NCBI RefSeq assembly: GCF_014204865.1
Contig: NZ_JACHMG010000001.1
Location: 3,870,501 to 3,934,500 of the forward strand
Direction: 5' to 3'
Source: Amycolatopsis jiangsuensis
Lineage (GTDB): Bacteria > Actinomycetota > Actinomycetes > Mycobacteriales > Pseudonocardiaceae
Length of the DNA: 64,000 nucleotides
Shown: piece after piece, positions 18,474-26,758 of the stretch
How the letters are laid out: the number at the start of each line of letters is the position of its first letter
Numbering within the stretch: position 1 is the first letter of the stretch
Position numbers and translations under genes: made by a program
The notes under the pieces: model-generated
Seen by the model: only the letters and a program-made list of their open reading frames with translations
The model's database searches: none
Told to the model about the DNA's origin: nothing

Positions 18474-19679
18474 TCAGCCCTTGATCTCGGTCCAGGCCCG
18501 GGTCCAGTCGCCGTAGTCCTTGCACTTGACGTCCGTGCGGCCGTCGAGGCACTGCGGGATCGGCGTGGTCCAGTACTGGATCTTGGCCGCGTACGCGGCG
18601 TCGTTGGCGTGGTAGGTGTCGCACAGCGACTTGTCCTCGAACTCCGCGCACGCCTTGGAGTTCGCCGGCGCCTCACCGAAGTATTCGGCGACCTGCGCGT
18701 TCACCTTCGGGCTGACGATGTAGTCCATCCACTTGTAGGCACAGGTCTTGTGCTGCGACTTCGCCGACACCATCCAGGTGTCCGACCAGCCCGTCGCGCC
18801 TTCGCTCGGCACCGTGGACTGCAGCGGCGCGCCCTCGCTCTTGGCCAGGTTGACCGTCACCTGCCAGGCGGTGCCGATCGTGCCGTCGCCACTCTTGAGC
18901 GACTGGGTTTCCTTGAGGTAGTCCGACCAGTACTCCTCGACCTGCGGGCGCTGCTTCTTCAGCAGGTCGACCGCGGCGTTGAACTGCTTGTCGTCCAGCG
19001 CGTACGGGTTCTTGATGCCCAGGTCCGGCTGGTGGGCCATCAGGTACACCGCGGCGTCGGCGATGTAGATCGGGGAGTCGTAGGCGATGATCTTGCCCTT
19101 GTAGGGCGAGTTCTGGTCGAACATCGGCGACCACGAAGTCGGCTCCGGGCTCACCTTGTCGGTGCGCCAGGTCAGCACGTTGGCGCCCCAGCCGTGCGGG
19201 ATGCCGTAGGAGACGTTGTTGACGCTGTTCCACGACTTGTTCTTGAGGAACGGGTAGACGTCGTTGTAGTTCGGCACGAGCGCGGTGTTCACCGGCTCCA
19301 CGTCGCCGGAGGCGACCAGCCGCAGCGAGGCGTCCCCGGAGGCGGAGACCACGTCGTACTGGCCGGTCTTCATGAGTGTCACGGCCTCGTCGGACGTGCC
19401 GAACGGCTTGACGTTGACCTTGCACCCGGTCTGCTGCTCGAACGGCGTGACCCAGTTGACCTTCGGGTCGTTCGAGCCGTTCTCGGCGTAGCCCGGCCAC
19501 GCGAGCACGTTCAGCTGGCCCTCCGGCTGACCCAGCTGGGTCATCGCGGCGAGCTTGGGCGGGGTGAAGCCCTGAGCGCCCGGCGCCGACCCCGCGGAGT
19601 CGGAACCCGACGTGCCGCAGGCCGCGAGCAGGAGGCTCACGCCGCACAGACCCGCGAGCAGCGTCTTCCTGTTCTTCAT
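18474..19679 (-). CDS. potD: Polyamine-type ABC transporter substrate-binding lipoprotein
   Basis: A 401-residue extracytoplasmic receptor. It has a type II signal peptide (MKNRKTLLAGLCGVSLLLAAC, lipobox LAAC). The mature part follows the PotD/YdcS layout: LNVLAWPGYAENG near the N-terminus, a venus-flytrap fold and several aromatic residues in loops that would box an amine. It carries more cysteines than usual (QQTGCKV, HKTCAYKW, SKACAEF, SLCDTYH, PQCLDG, DVKCKDY), which could form disulfides outside the cell. It lies between the ATPase and permease genes. The ligand could be putrescine, spermidine or GABA; sequence alone does not decide. Confidence 0.85.
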   Translation of the reverse strand: MKNRKTLLAGLCGVSLLLAACGTSGSDSAGSAPGAQGFTPPKLAAMTQLGQPEGQLNVLAWPGYAENGSNDPKVNWVTPFEQQTGCKVNVKPFGTSDEAVTLMKTGQYDVVSASGDASLRLVASGDVEPVNTALVPNYNDVYPFLKNKSWNSVNNVSYGIPHGWGANVLTWRTDKVSPEPTSWSPMFDQNSPYKGKIIAYDSPIYIADAAVYLMAHQPDLGIKNPYALDDKQFNAAVDLLKKQRPQVEEYWSDYLKETQSLKSGDGTIGTAWQVTVNLAKSEGAPLQSTVPSEGATGWSDTWMVSAKSQHKTCAYKWMDYIVSPKVNAQVAEYFGEAPANSKACAEFEDKSLCDTYHANDAAYAAKIQYWTTPIPQCLDGRTDVKCKDYGDWTRAWTEIKG

Positions 19680-19704
19680 CTCCTAGTGAACCTTCCCGTG
19701 AGAA

Positions 19705-20781
19705 CTAGCCGGCTTCGGGTACCTGGAAACTGTGTTCACGCCGCCATCTCAGGCGGACCCGGCCATCGGCGAATCTGGCCGGTTCGCTGGTGTTCTGGCG
19801 GATCACGGACAACTGGCCCCCGGCATCGAGCGCGACAGCGTAGCGCACCGTGGACCCCGCGTAGACGACATTGGTGACCGAACCGGTCGCCGAGGTCTCG
19901 CCCGGCCCGGCCGGGGAGGCGAGATCACCGTCGATGCGGATCTTCTCCGGCCGGATGCTGAACACGCCCGGCCGGCCGATCACCGCCTCCGCACCCCGCC
20001 CGCTGAGCAGGTTCGAGGTGCCGACGAACCCGGCGACGAACGCGCTGCCGGGGCGCTCGTACACCTCGACCGGGGTGCCGACCTGCTCGATCCGGCCGGC
20101 GTTGAAGACCGCGATCCGGTCGCTCATGGTCAGCGCCTCGTCCTGGTCGTGCGTGACGAAGACGAAGGTGATGCCGACCTCGCGCTGGATCTGCTTGAGC
20201 TCGATCTGCATCGCCTGCCGCAGCTTGAGGTCCAGCGCGCCGAGGGGTTCGTCCAGCAGCAGCACCTTGGGCCGGTTCACCAGTGCGCGGGCCAGCGCCA
20301 CGCGCTGACGCTGGCCACCGGAGAGCTGTCCCGGCTTGCGGTCGCCGTACTCGTCGAGCCGCACGGTGCTCAGTGCTTCCTGGGCACGTTTGCGCCGTTC
20401 GGCCTTCCCGACGCGGCGCACCTTCAGCCCGTACTCGACGTTCTGCCGCACGGACATGTGCGGGAAGAGCGCGTAATCCTGGAAGACGGTGTTCACGTCG
20501 CGTTCGAACGGCGCCAGCCTGCTGACGTCCTGACCGGCCAGTTCGATCGTGCCCGCGGTGGGCATCTCGAAGCCGGCGATCATCCGCAGCACGGTGGTCT
20601 TGCCGGAACCGGACGGGCCGAGCATGGAGAAGAACTCGCCGGGTGGGATGTCGAGGTCGACGCCGTCGACCGCGCGCACCTTGTCGAAGTGCTTCTGCAG
20701 GCCGGTGAGCCGGATGGCCGGACGGCCGCCCGGCGGGCGGCGATCGGGGCTCCGGGTCTCGGCGGGGGCTTGGTGGGGCAT
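19705..20781 (-). CDS. potA: Polyamine ABC transporter ATP-binding protein
   Basis: A 358-residue ATPase energising the PotBC permease. Walker A GPSGSGKT, signature [15 protein letters not shown], Walker [12 protein letters not shown] and H-loop [10 protein letters not shown] are all intact. The C-terminal about 110 residues are a TOBE regulatory domain ([24 protein letters not shown]). The ATG at 20781 begins [11 protein letters not shown], a Pro-rich leader of about 20 residues before the ABC domain; the frame is open far upstream only as a shadow of the dehydrogenase. It is separated from the dehydrogenase by 35 bases and from potD by 25. Confidence 0.9.
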   Translation of the reverse strand: MPHQAPAETRSPDRRPPGGRPAIRLTGLQKHFDKVRAVDGVDLDIPPGEFFSMLGPSGSGKTTVLRMIAGFEMPTAGTIELAGQDVSRLAPFERDVNTVFQDYALFPHMSVRQNVEYGLKVRRVGKAERRKRAQEALSTVRLDEYGDRKPGQLSGGQRQRVALARALVNRPKVLLLDEPLGALDLKLRQAMQIELKQIQREVGITFVFVTHDQDEALTMSDRIAVFNAGRIEQVGTPVEVYERPGSAFVAGFVGTSNLLSGRGAEAVIGRPGVFSIRPEKIRIDGDLASPAGPGETSATGSVTNVVYAGSTVRYAVALDAGGQLSVIRQNTSEPARFADGRVRLRWRREHSFQVPEAG

Positions 20782-20816
20782 GACGGGCCTTCCCGTGGAT
20801 CTGGTCACCGATGCGG

Positions 20817-22238
20817 CTACAGTGCGCTCATCACGTGCTTGACGCGGGTGTAGTCCTCGAGGCCGTACAGCGAGAGATCCTTGCCGTAGCCGGACTTCTT
20901 GAACCCGCCGTGCGGCATTTCGGCGACGAGCGGGATGTGCGTGTTGATCCAGACGCAGCCGAAGTCGAGCTTCGCCGAGACCCGCATGGCCCGCTGGTGG
21001 TCCTTCGTCCAGACCGAGGAAGCCAGACCGTAGGGCACGCCGTTGGCCGCCCGCACCGCGTCCGCCTCGTCGGTGAACCGCTGCACGGTGATCACCGGGC
21101 CGAACACCTCGCCCTGGGTGATCTCGTCGTCCTGGCGGACTCCGGACACCACGGTGGCCTCGTAGAAGTAGCCCTCGTCGCCGGCCCGCTGCCCTCCACA
21201 GTGGACGGTCGCGTGCCCGGGCAGCCGGTCGACGAACCCGGCGACCTTGGCCAGCTGGTCGGCGTTGTTGAGCGGGCCGTAGGCGACCGTCTCGTCGTCC
21301 GGCAGGCCGGTCTTCGCGGCCACCGCCTGCCGCGTGAGCGCGGCGACGAAGGTGTCGTGCACGTCGTCGGCGACCAGCACCCGGGTGGCTGCGGTGCAGT
21401 CCTGGCCCGCGTTGAAGTAGCCGGCCATCGCGATGGTCTCGGCCGCGGCCTCGACATCCGCGTCCGCGAACACGATCACCGGCGCCTTGCCACCCAGTTC
21501 CAGGTGCACCCGCTTGACGTCTCGGGCCGCGGCCTCGGCCACCTCGATCCCGGCGCGCACCGAGCCGGTGATCGAGACCATCGCCGGGATCTCGTGCTCC
21601 ACCAGCGCACGTCCGGTGTCGCGGTCGCCGCACACCACGTTGAACACGCCTGCGGGCAGGAACTCCGAAGCGATCTCCGCGAGCAGCAGGGTCGAGGCGG
21701 GCGTGGTGTCCGAGGGCTTGAGCACGATGGTGTTTCCGGCCGCGAGCGCGGGCGCGATCTTCCAGATCGCCATCATCAGCGGGTAGTTCCACGGCGTCAC
21801 CTGGGCACAGACGCCGACCGGCTCCCGTCGGACGAACGACGTGTGGCCCTCCATGTACTCCCCGGCCGAACGGCCTTCCAGCACGCGGGCCGCGCCGGCG
21901 AAGAAACGCAGCTGGTCGAGGACCATCGGCACCTCTTCCGACATCGTCAGGGAGATCGGCTTGCCGGTGTCGCGCGACTCCACGCCGATGATCTCCTCGG
22001 CGCGCGCCTCCACGGCGTCGGCGAGCTTCAGCAGCGCGAGCTGACGCTGGGCCGGCGTGGTCTCGCGCCACGTCTCGAACGCTTCAGCGGCGATCTTCAG
22101 CGCGCGGTCGACGTCCTCGGCACCGGCCACCGGTGCGGTGCAGTACGCGCGTCCGGTGACCGGGTCGACGATTTCGGCGACCTTCCCGGACCGCGAGTCG
22201 ACGTACTTGCCGCCGACAAAATGCCTCAGTTCCTGCAC
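20817..22238 (-). CDS. Aldehyde dehydrogenase, gamma-aminobutyraldehyde/betaine aldehyde type
   Basis: A 473-residue NAD(P)-dependent dehydrogenase. Motifs are TPWNYPL (cofactor cleft), [11 protein letters not shown] (general-base Glu), [13 protein letters not shown] (catalytic Cys) and EVFGPVI. The resemblance is to PatD/YdcW-like gamma-aminobutyraldehyde and betaine-aldehyde dehydrogenases. Next to the importer, oxidation of 4-aminobutanal to GABA is the simplest role (inference). The GTG start at 22238 is fixed by a full AGGAGG seven bases upstream (complement at 22246-22251). An upstream in-frame start at 22286 overlaps the promoter and is rejected. First gene of a five-gene operon. Confidence 0.85.
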   Translation of the reverse strand: MQELRHFVGGKYVDSRSGKVAEIVDPVTGRAYCTAPVAGAEDVDRALKIAAEAFETWRETTPAQRQLALLKLADAVEARAEEIIGVESRDTGKPISLTMSEEVPMVLDQLRFFAGAARVLEGRSAGEYMEGHTSFVRREPVGVCAQVTPWNYPLMMAIWKIAPALAAGNTIVLKPSDTTPASTLLLAEIASEFLPAGVFNVVCGDRDTGRALVEHEIPAMVSITGSVRAGIEVAEAAARDVKRVHLELGGKAPVIVFADADVEAAAETIAMAGYFNAGQDCTAATRVLVADDVHDTFVAALTRQAVAAKTGLPDDETVAYGPLNNADQLAKVAGFVDRLPGHATVHCGGQRAGDEGYFYEATVVSGVRQDDEITQGEVFGPVITVQRFTDEADAVRAANGVPYGLASSVWTKDHQRAMRVSAKLDFGCVWINTHIPLVAEMPHGGFKKSGYGKDLSLYGLEDYTRVKHVMSAL

Positions 22239-22245
22239 GCGTGCG

Positions 22246-22251
22246 CCTCCT
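22246..22251 (-). promoter_or_regulatory. Strong Shine-Dalgarno of dehydrogenase gene
   Basis: CCTCCT on the plus strand is AGGAGG on the gene strand, seven bases from GTG 22238. It decides the start and makes this the best ribosome site I found in the window. Confidence 0.75.
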
Positions 22252-22271
22252 GACTCTCCGTGGCAGGCTGA

Positions 22272-22300
22272 AACATATAACTCCATATTTCACATGACAA
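22272..22300 (-). promoter_or_regulatory. SigA-type promoter of dehydrogenase-potADBC operon with possible operator
   Basis: On the reverse strand TTGTCA (22295-22300) and TATGTT (22272-22277) are 17 bases apart, close to consensus. The spacer is AT-rich, unlike its surroundings, and contains ATAT-AACTCC-ATAT (22275-22288), a loose dyad that could bind the divergent FadR-type regulator. Start of transcription is expected near 22265. Confidence 0.6.
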
Positions 22301-22350
22301 GGTCCTGGGGCAGGATTGACCCCATTGCACGCCGAGACGGGTGGACCACG

Positions 22351-23094
22351 ATGCGCAAGGAGATGTCGAACAGCGCGCGGCTGGCGATGTTCGCTCCGCT
22401 GGACCAGCTCGGCCGCGCCGAGGCGGTCGCGGCGCGGCTGCTCGACGCCATCACCCTCGGTCTGCTCGACGACGCCGAGCAGCTACCGAGCGAGGTGGAG
22501 CTGGCCGCGCAGTTCAAGGTCTCCACTGTCACCGTGCGTGAAGCGCTCGCCGTCCTCCGCCAACAAGGGCTGGTGGAAACCCGCCGTGGCCGCGGCGGCG
22601 GCAGCTTCGTGCGCACCCCGGCGTGGCCGCCGCCCAGTTCCTGGGCGAAGCGGCTGCGGCTGCTGTCGATGGCGGATTTGCGCGACTTCGGCGACCACTA
22701 CCTGGCAGTGGCCGGTTCGGCTGCCAAACTCGCCGCCGAACGCAGTACGACCGAGGACGTCGAGCGGCTGCGGCTCAACGCCGAGGACCTGCTCGAGGCG
22801 ACCGGGCCGGAGGCGATCCGGGCCGAGCGGCACTTCCACCTGGAGGTGGCCGCGGCCGCGCAGTCCCCGCGCCTGACCAACCAGGAGGTTCAGCTGCAAG
22901 GCGAACACGGCGGGTTGCTCTGGGTACCCCTGGGCGGGGGCGAGCTGGGCCGGGAGGCTTACGCTGAGCACCAGGCCATCGTCGCGGCGATCGCCTCGGC
23001 CGACGGCGATCTGGCGCGCAAGCTGACCGAGGACCACGTCCTGGGCGCGCTCGATCGGCTCGCGGATCTGCACCTGTCCCTCGAAACGCCGTAA
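22351..23094 (+). CDS. FadR-family (GntR superfamily) transcriptional regulator
   Basis: A 247-residue regulator. Residues about 22-90 are the winged helix-turn-helix (LPSEVELAAQFKVSTVTVREALAVLRQQGLVETRRGRGGGSFV). From about 100 on is the all-helical FCD ligand domain with HFHLEVAAAAQSPRL and EHQAIVAAIASADG, the usual metal/carboxylate-binding histidine positions. It is divergent from the dehydrogenase-importer operon and followed after six bases by the Cache protein, so it probably controls that operon. The ATG at 22351 is chosen; ATG 22363 has its AAGGAG directly abutting and is less likely. The effector is unknown. Confidence 0.8.
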   Translation: MRKEMSNSARLAMFAPLDQLGRAEAVAARLLDAITLGLLDDAEQLPSEVELAAQFKVSTVTVREALAVLRQQGLVETRRGRGGGSFVRTPAWPPPSSWAKRLRLLSMADLRDFGDHYLAVAGSAAKLAAERSTTEDVERLRLNAEDLLEATGPEAIRAERHFHLEVAAAAQSPRLTNQEVQLQGEHGGLLWVPLGGGELGREAYAEHQAIVAAIASADGDLARKLTEDHVLGALDRLADLHLSLETP

Positions 23095-23100
23095 GCTTCG

Positions 23101-23907
23101 ATGACCCTGCCGCACGAGGTGAGCATCGTGACCGACACCCGCACGCCACCCGGCGACGAGGTCGTGACCCAGGTGTCCGCCCTCGTCGAGGAGATCTTCG
23201 CCCGGCTGAAGCCGGTGCTGGCCGCCGCCGAGACCGTGCTCGCCGAGCCGGGCGGACGCACCGCGGAAGCGTTGCACGGCATCCGTCCCCAGGTCATCGA
23301 GGCGCTCGGCGGGCTGGTGATCGGCGCCGGCTTCGTGAGCGCGCCGCACGTGCTCACCGACCAGGAGTTCGGGTTCGAGTGGTGGACCTGCCCGGGTATC
23401 TCGGGAAACTCGGCGGGCTCCGGGGGTACTGCCGATTCTGTGGACGCCGAGCCCGAGCAGCTGTTCATCAGCCTGGACCCGGAAAGTCCCAACTTCCTCG
23501 ACTACACACGGCAATCCTGGTTCACGGTCCCGCGCGACAGCCGGCGCCGGCACATCAACGGCCCGTACGTGGACTACCTCTGCACCGACGAGTACACGCT
23601 GACCTTCACCGTGCCCGTGGCCTGCGAAGGCGGGTTCGGCGGAGTCGTGGGTGCGGACGTGTACGTGCGCGAGTTCGAGCGCACGGTGAGCCGGCGGCTG
23701 CGTTCGCTGGGCCGGCATGCCGCGCTGCTCAACGCGCAGGGGCGGGTGATCGTGTCCAACAGCGTGCGGCAGGCGACCGGTTCGCTGGTGCGGGACGTCG
23801 ACGTGCCGGCGTGGTGGACTTCCGGCGCCGAGCCCTACACCTCGTCGGCGGGCGCGACGCTGCGCCGCTGCGGGGATTCGCCGATCGCGTTGCTCGTCAC
23901 GAAGTGA
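23101..23907 (+). CDS. Soluble Cache (PDC) sensor domain protein
   Basis: A 268-residue protein with no signal peptide and no membrane helix. The middle shows the Cache/PDC fold marks: GPYVDYLCTDEYTLTFTVPV followed by FGGVVGADVYVREFE, then a strand-rich tail with GRVIVSNSV. The N-terminal about 75 residues are helical (VSALVEEIFARLKPVLAAAETVLAE). Cache domains normally sense small molecules outside the cell as part of membrane receptors; here the domain is free and its gene lies six bases after a FadR regulator. I infer an intracellular ligand sensor or partner of that regulator. Its stop overlaps the convergent PucR gene by 11 bases. Confidence 0.7.
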   Translation: MTLPHEVSIVTDTRTPPGDEVVTQVSALVEEIFARLKPVLAAAETVLAEPGGRTAEALHGIRPQVIEALGGLVIGAGFVSAPHVLTDQEFGFEWWTCPGISGNSAGSGGTADSVDAEPEQLFISLDPESPNFLDYTRQSWFTVPRDSRRRHINGPYVDYLCTDEYTLTFTVPVACEGGFGGVVGADVYVREFERTVSRRLRSLGRHAALLNAQGRVIVSNSVRQATGSLVRDVDVPAWWTSGAEPYTSSAGATLRRCGDSPIALLVTK

Positions 23908-25312
23908 CGCGCAGTGCGAGCCAGAGTTCGGCTCGCACTCCCGGCGCGTCGAGGTCGCGGCCGAGCAGGTCGGCGGCTTTGGTCACCCGGTTGCGCAGGG
24001 TGTGCCGGTGCACGCCGAGTTTCGTGGCGGCGAGATCCCAGTGGCCGTGGTGTTCCAGCCAGCAGCGCAGGGACGTGACCAGGTCACCGCGGCCGGTCCG
24101 GTCGAAGGAACGCAACGGGGCCAGCAGGTGTTCGGAAAACGCTTGTGCCGCTTGGGTGTCCAGGAGGGTGAGCAGTCCGGCGCCGGCGTGGTCGGCGTAG
24201 TCCAGCCTGGGCACGCGCCGTTCGCCTGCCACGTCGGCGGCTTCCTCGGCCTGCCGCAGCGCGGCGGGGAAGTCGGCGGCATCGGAGACGCCGACATGGC
24301 AGCCTTCGTCCCCGCGCACCTGGGCCGGATCGTCGGTCACGATGATCAGCCGCTGCCCGCGGTGCGCGAAGAAGACTTGTCCGGCAGCTGTTTCCAGCCG
24401 CTCGTACAGGGTGTCGCGCGCGGCCCGGCTCCCGGCGACCGCCAGCACGGTCCACGGCTTCGGCGGCAGATCCGGCACTGACCGCCGGGCCAGCTCCTCC
24501 TGTCCGCCGGCCAGCAGCTCGAGCACTCCGCTCCGCAGCTGGGAATGCGCCGCACGCTGGGCCCGGTCCTGTTCCAGGGCAAGGGAAAGCAGGGACACCG
24601 CGGTGTTCACGATGTGCCTTCCCGTGACATCGAGCGGTTTCGCGGTACCGACGGCGAGGGCTCCCCTCGTGTGCAGGGTCTGAAGCATGACCTCGTCATC
24701 GCCGTCGGTGACGACGCGGGCCCCGGCACGGAGGCCGGTGACGTCCAGCCGCGCGCCGATCGCCCGGGCAGCTGCAGGCGCGGCTTCGCTGACGCGGCCG
24801 GCGTCGTAGAGCACGACCCAGCCGTCGATCAGCCGCGCGAGCCGGCGTACCACGCCGGCCACGCCGGACCGGCCGACCGCGGTGCGGGTCAGATCCTGCT
24901 GCGCACGACCGAGGCGCACTGTGGCGGCGTACTCGTCAGCCGCGACCGAACGGGACACCGCCCGCGTGATCGCGATGAACGGCGTGCGCCGCGGCACCTC
25001 CAGCACCGGCAAGCCGACCTCGTCCGCGGCCTCGATCAACGCCGAGGGCACCCGGCGGTGACTCAAGCCGACGCCGAAACCGAGGCCGGCGACGTCCGCG
25101 CGGACCAGACGCCGGACGTATCCGGCCGCGTTCGCGTCGTCGAGGGCCAGCCCCGTGGTGAGCAGCAGTTCGCCACCTTCGAGGAAGGCCTGCGGATCGG
25201 TCAGCTCCGTCGGGTGCACCCAGCCGATCGGCCGGTCCAGCGCGAGTTTCCCGGCCACCACACGCAGACCGAGCGCGCGCTCCCCTGCCAGCTCGCCGAG
25301 CGTCAATGCCAT
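23897..25312 (-). CDS. PucR-family transcriptional regulator (GabR-like context)
   Basis: A 471-residue regulator. The N-terminus (LTLGELAGERALGLRVVAGKLALDRPIGWVHPTELTDPQAFLEGGELLLTTG) is the PUCR signal-binding domain. A GGDEF-like middle follows, and the C-terminal HTH_30 (DLAATKLGVHRHTLRNRVTKAADLLGRDL) binds DNA. It is divergent from gabT. From established knowledge, the PucR-type GabR of Corynebacterium activates gabTD with GABA, so the same role is likely here. TAGAAT (25321-25326) lies eight bases before the ATG as a possible leaderless -10. The longer open frame upstream is antisense to gabT. Confidence 0.85.
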   Translation of the reverse strand: MALTLGELAGERALGLRVVAGKLALDRPIGWVHPTELTDPQAFLEGGELLLTTGLALDDANAAGYVRRLVRADVAGLGFGVGLSHRRVPSALIEAADEVGLPVLEVPRRTPFIAITRAVSRSVAADEYAATVRLGRAQQDLTRTAVGRSGVAGVVRRLARLIDGWVVLYDAGRVSEAAPAAARAIGARLDVTGLRAGARVVTDGDDEVMLQTLHTRGALAVGTAKPLDVTGRHIVNTAVSLLSLALEQDRAQRAAHSQLRSGVLELLAGGQEELARRSVPDLPPKPWTVLAVAGSRAARDTLYERLETAAGQVFFAHRGQRLIIVTDDPAQVRGDEGCHVGVSDAADFPAALRQAEEAADVAGERRVPRLDYADHAGAGLLTLLDTQAAQAFSEHLLAPLRSFDRTGRGDLVTSLRCWLEHHGHWDLAATKLGVHRHTLRNRVTKAADLLGRDLDAPGVRAELWLALRVTS

Positions 25313-25352
25313 AACGGCCAATTCTACGCGCCGATCTATCCATCTCGTCCAC

Positions 25353-25381
25353 CTGACAATCCACCCCCACCCACGCATTCT
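25353..25381 (+). promoter_or_regulatory. Promoter of gabT-gabD
   Basis: CTGACA (25353-25358), a 17-base spacer and CATTCT (25376-25381). The start would be near 25388, leaving a short leader with GAGGAG (25399-25404) before ATG 25409. The regulator's own promoter lies about 30 bases away on the other strand. Confidence 0.5.
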
Positions 25382-25408
25382 GAGGGCACCAGACCCACGA
25401 GGAGTGAC

Positions 25409-26758
25409 ATGACCACGAGCATCGAGGACGCGGCGCCAGTGGCGCGGCAACGTAGGCTGCGGACCGAGATTCCCGGGCCTGTCTCCCGTGAGCTGCAGGA
25501 ACGCAGGAGCAACGCGGTCGCCGCCGGTGTCTCGTCCACGCTGCCCGTCTACGTCACCTCGGCCACCGGGGGCCTGCTCACCGACGCCGACGGCAACGTG
25601 CTGATCGACCTGGGTTCCGGCATCGCGGTGACGAACGTGGGGCACTCGGCGCCGGCGGTCGTGGACCGCGTGCGCGACCAGGCCGGCCGGTTCACCCACA
25701 CCTGCTTCATGATCACGCCGTACGAGGGTTACGTGGCGGTGTGCGAGGCACTCGCCGAGCTCACGCCGGGCGACCACGCGAAGAAGTCGGTGCTGTTCAA
25801 CTCCGGTGCCGAAGCCGTGGAGAACGCCGTGAAGATCGCCCGTACGGCCACCGGACGCCAAGCCGTCGTGGTGTTCGACCACGCCTACCACGGCCGGACG
25901 AACCTGACCATGGCGCTGACCGCGAAGTCCGTGCCGTACAAGCACGGCTTCGGTCCGTTCGCGCCCGAGGTGTACCGGGTGCCGGGCTCCTACCCCTACC
26001 GCGACGGCCTGTCCGGGCCCGATGCCGCGCGGATCGCGATCGACCGGATCGAGAAACAGATCGGCGGCGACCAGGTGGCGGCCGTGGTGCTCGAGCCGAT
26101 CCAGGGCGAGGGCGGCTTCATCGAGCCCGCACCCGGCTTCCTGCCCGCGCTTTCGGCGTGGTGCAGGGACAACGGGGTGGTGTTCGTCGCCGACGAGGTG
26201 CAGACCGGCTTTTGCCGCACCGGGTCGTGGTTCGCCTCCACGCACGAGAAGGTGGTCGCCGACCTGGTCGCGACCGCCAAGGGCATCGCGGCCGGGCTGC
26301 CGCTGTCCGCGGTGACCGGGCGCGCCGAACTGATCGACGCCGTCGGCCCGGGTGGACTCGGCGGAACCTACGGTGGCAACCCGGTCGCGTGCGCCGCGGC
26401 ACTCGGCGCGATCGAGACCATGCGCACCGACGATCTGGCCGGCTCCGCGAAACGGATCGAATCACTGGTGCTGCCGCGCTTGCGTGCGCTGGCCACGGAA
26501 ACCGGCGTGATCGGCGACGTCCGCGGGCGCGGCGCGATGCTGGCCGCCGAGTTCGTCAAGCCGGGCACACAGGAGCCGGATGCCGACCTGACCAAGCGCA
26601 TCGCCGCCTCGTGCCATTCGCAGGGCGTCGTCGTGCTGACCTGTGGCACCTACGGCAACGTGATCCGACTGCTGCCACCGCTTTCCCTGTCCGATGCACT
26701 GCTCGACGAAGGTCTCGCCGTTCTCGAGCACGCTGTCCGTACGGAGTCCCGCGCATGA
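25409..26758 (+). CDS. gabT: 4-aminobutyrate--2-oxoglutarate transaminase
   Basis: A 449-residue PLP enzyme converting GABA and 2-oxoglutarate to succinate semialdehyde and glutamate. Class III aminotransferase marks are FNSGAEAVENAVKIAR, the hydrolase-like turn FDHAYHGRTNLTMALT, FVADEVQTGFCRTGSWFA and the Schiff-base lysine in LVATAKGIAAGLPLSAV. GAGGAG lies four bases before the ATG. It overlaps the next dehydrogenase by four bases (ATGA), so the two are translationally coupled. Some GabT proteins also accept putrescine or beta-alanine; that matters because no separate putrescine aminotransferase is seen. Confidence 0.93.
   Translation: MTTSIEDAAPVARQRRLRTEIPGPVSRELQERRSNAVAAGVSSTLPVYVTSATGGLLTDADGNVLIDLGSGIAVTNVGHSAPAVVDRVRDQAGRFTHTCFMITPYEGYVAVCEALAELTPGDHAKKSVLFNSGAEAVENAVKIARTATGRQAVVVFDHAYHGRTNLTMALTAKSVPYKHGFGPFAPEVYRVPGSYPYRDGLSGPDAARIAIDRIEKQIGGDQVAAVVLEPIQGEGGFIEPAPGFLPALSAWCRDNGVVFVADEVQTGFCRTGSWFASTHEKVVADLVATAKGIAAGLPLSAVTGRAELIDAVGPGGLGGTYGGNPVACAAALGAIETMRTDDLAGSAKRIESLVLPRLRALATETGVIGDVRGRGAMLAAEFVKPGTQEPDADLTKRIAASCHSQGVVVLTCGTYGNVIRLLPPLSLSDALLDEGLAVLEHAVRTESRA

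Noticed and set aside
24545..25408. Long N-terminal extension of gabT (from 24545) as part of the protein
   Set aside because: The extension is the antisense of the PucR gene; GAGGAG and family length support ATG 25409.
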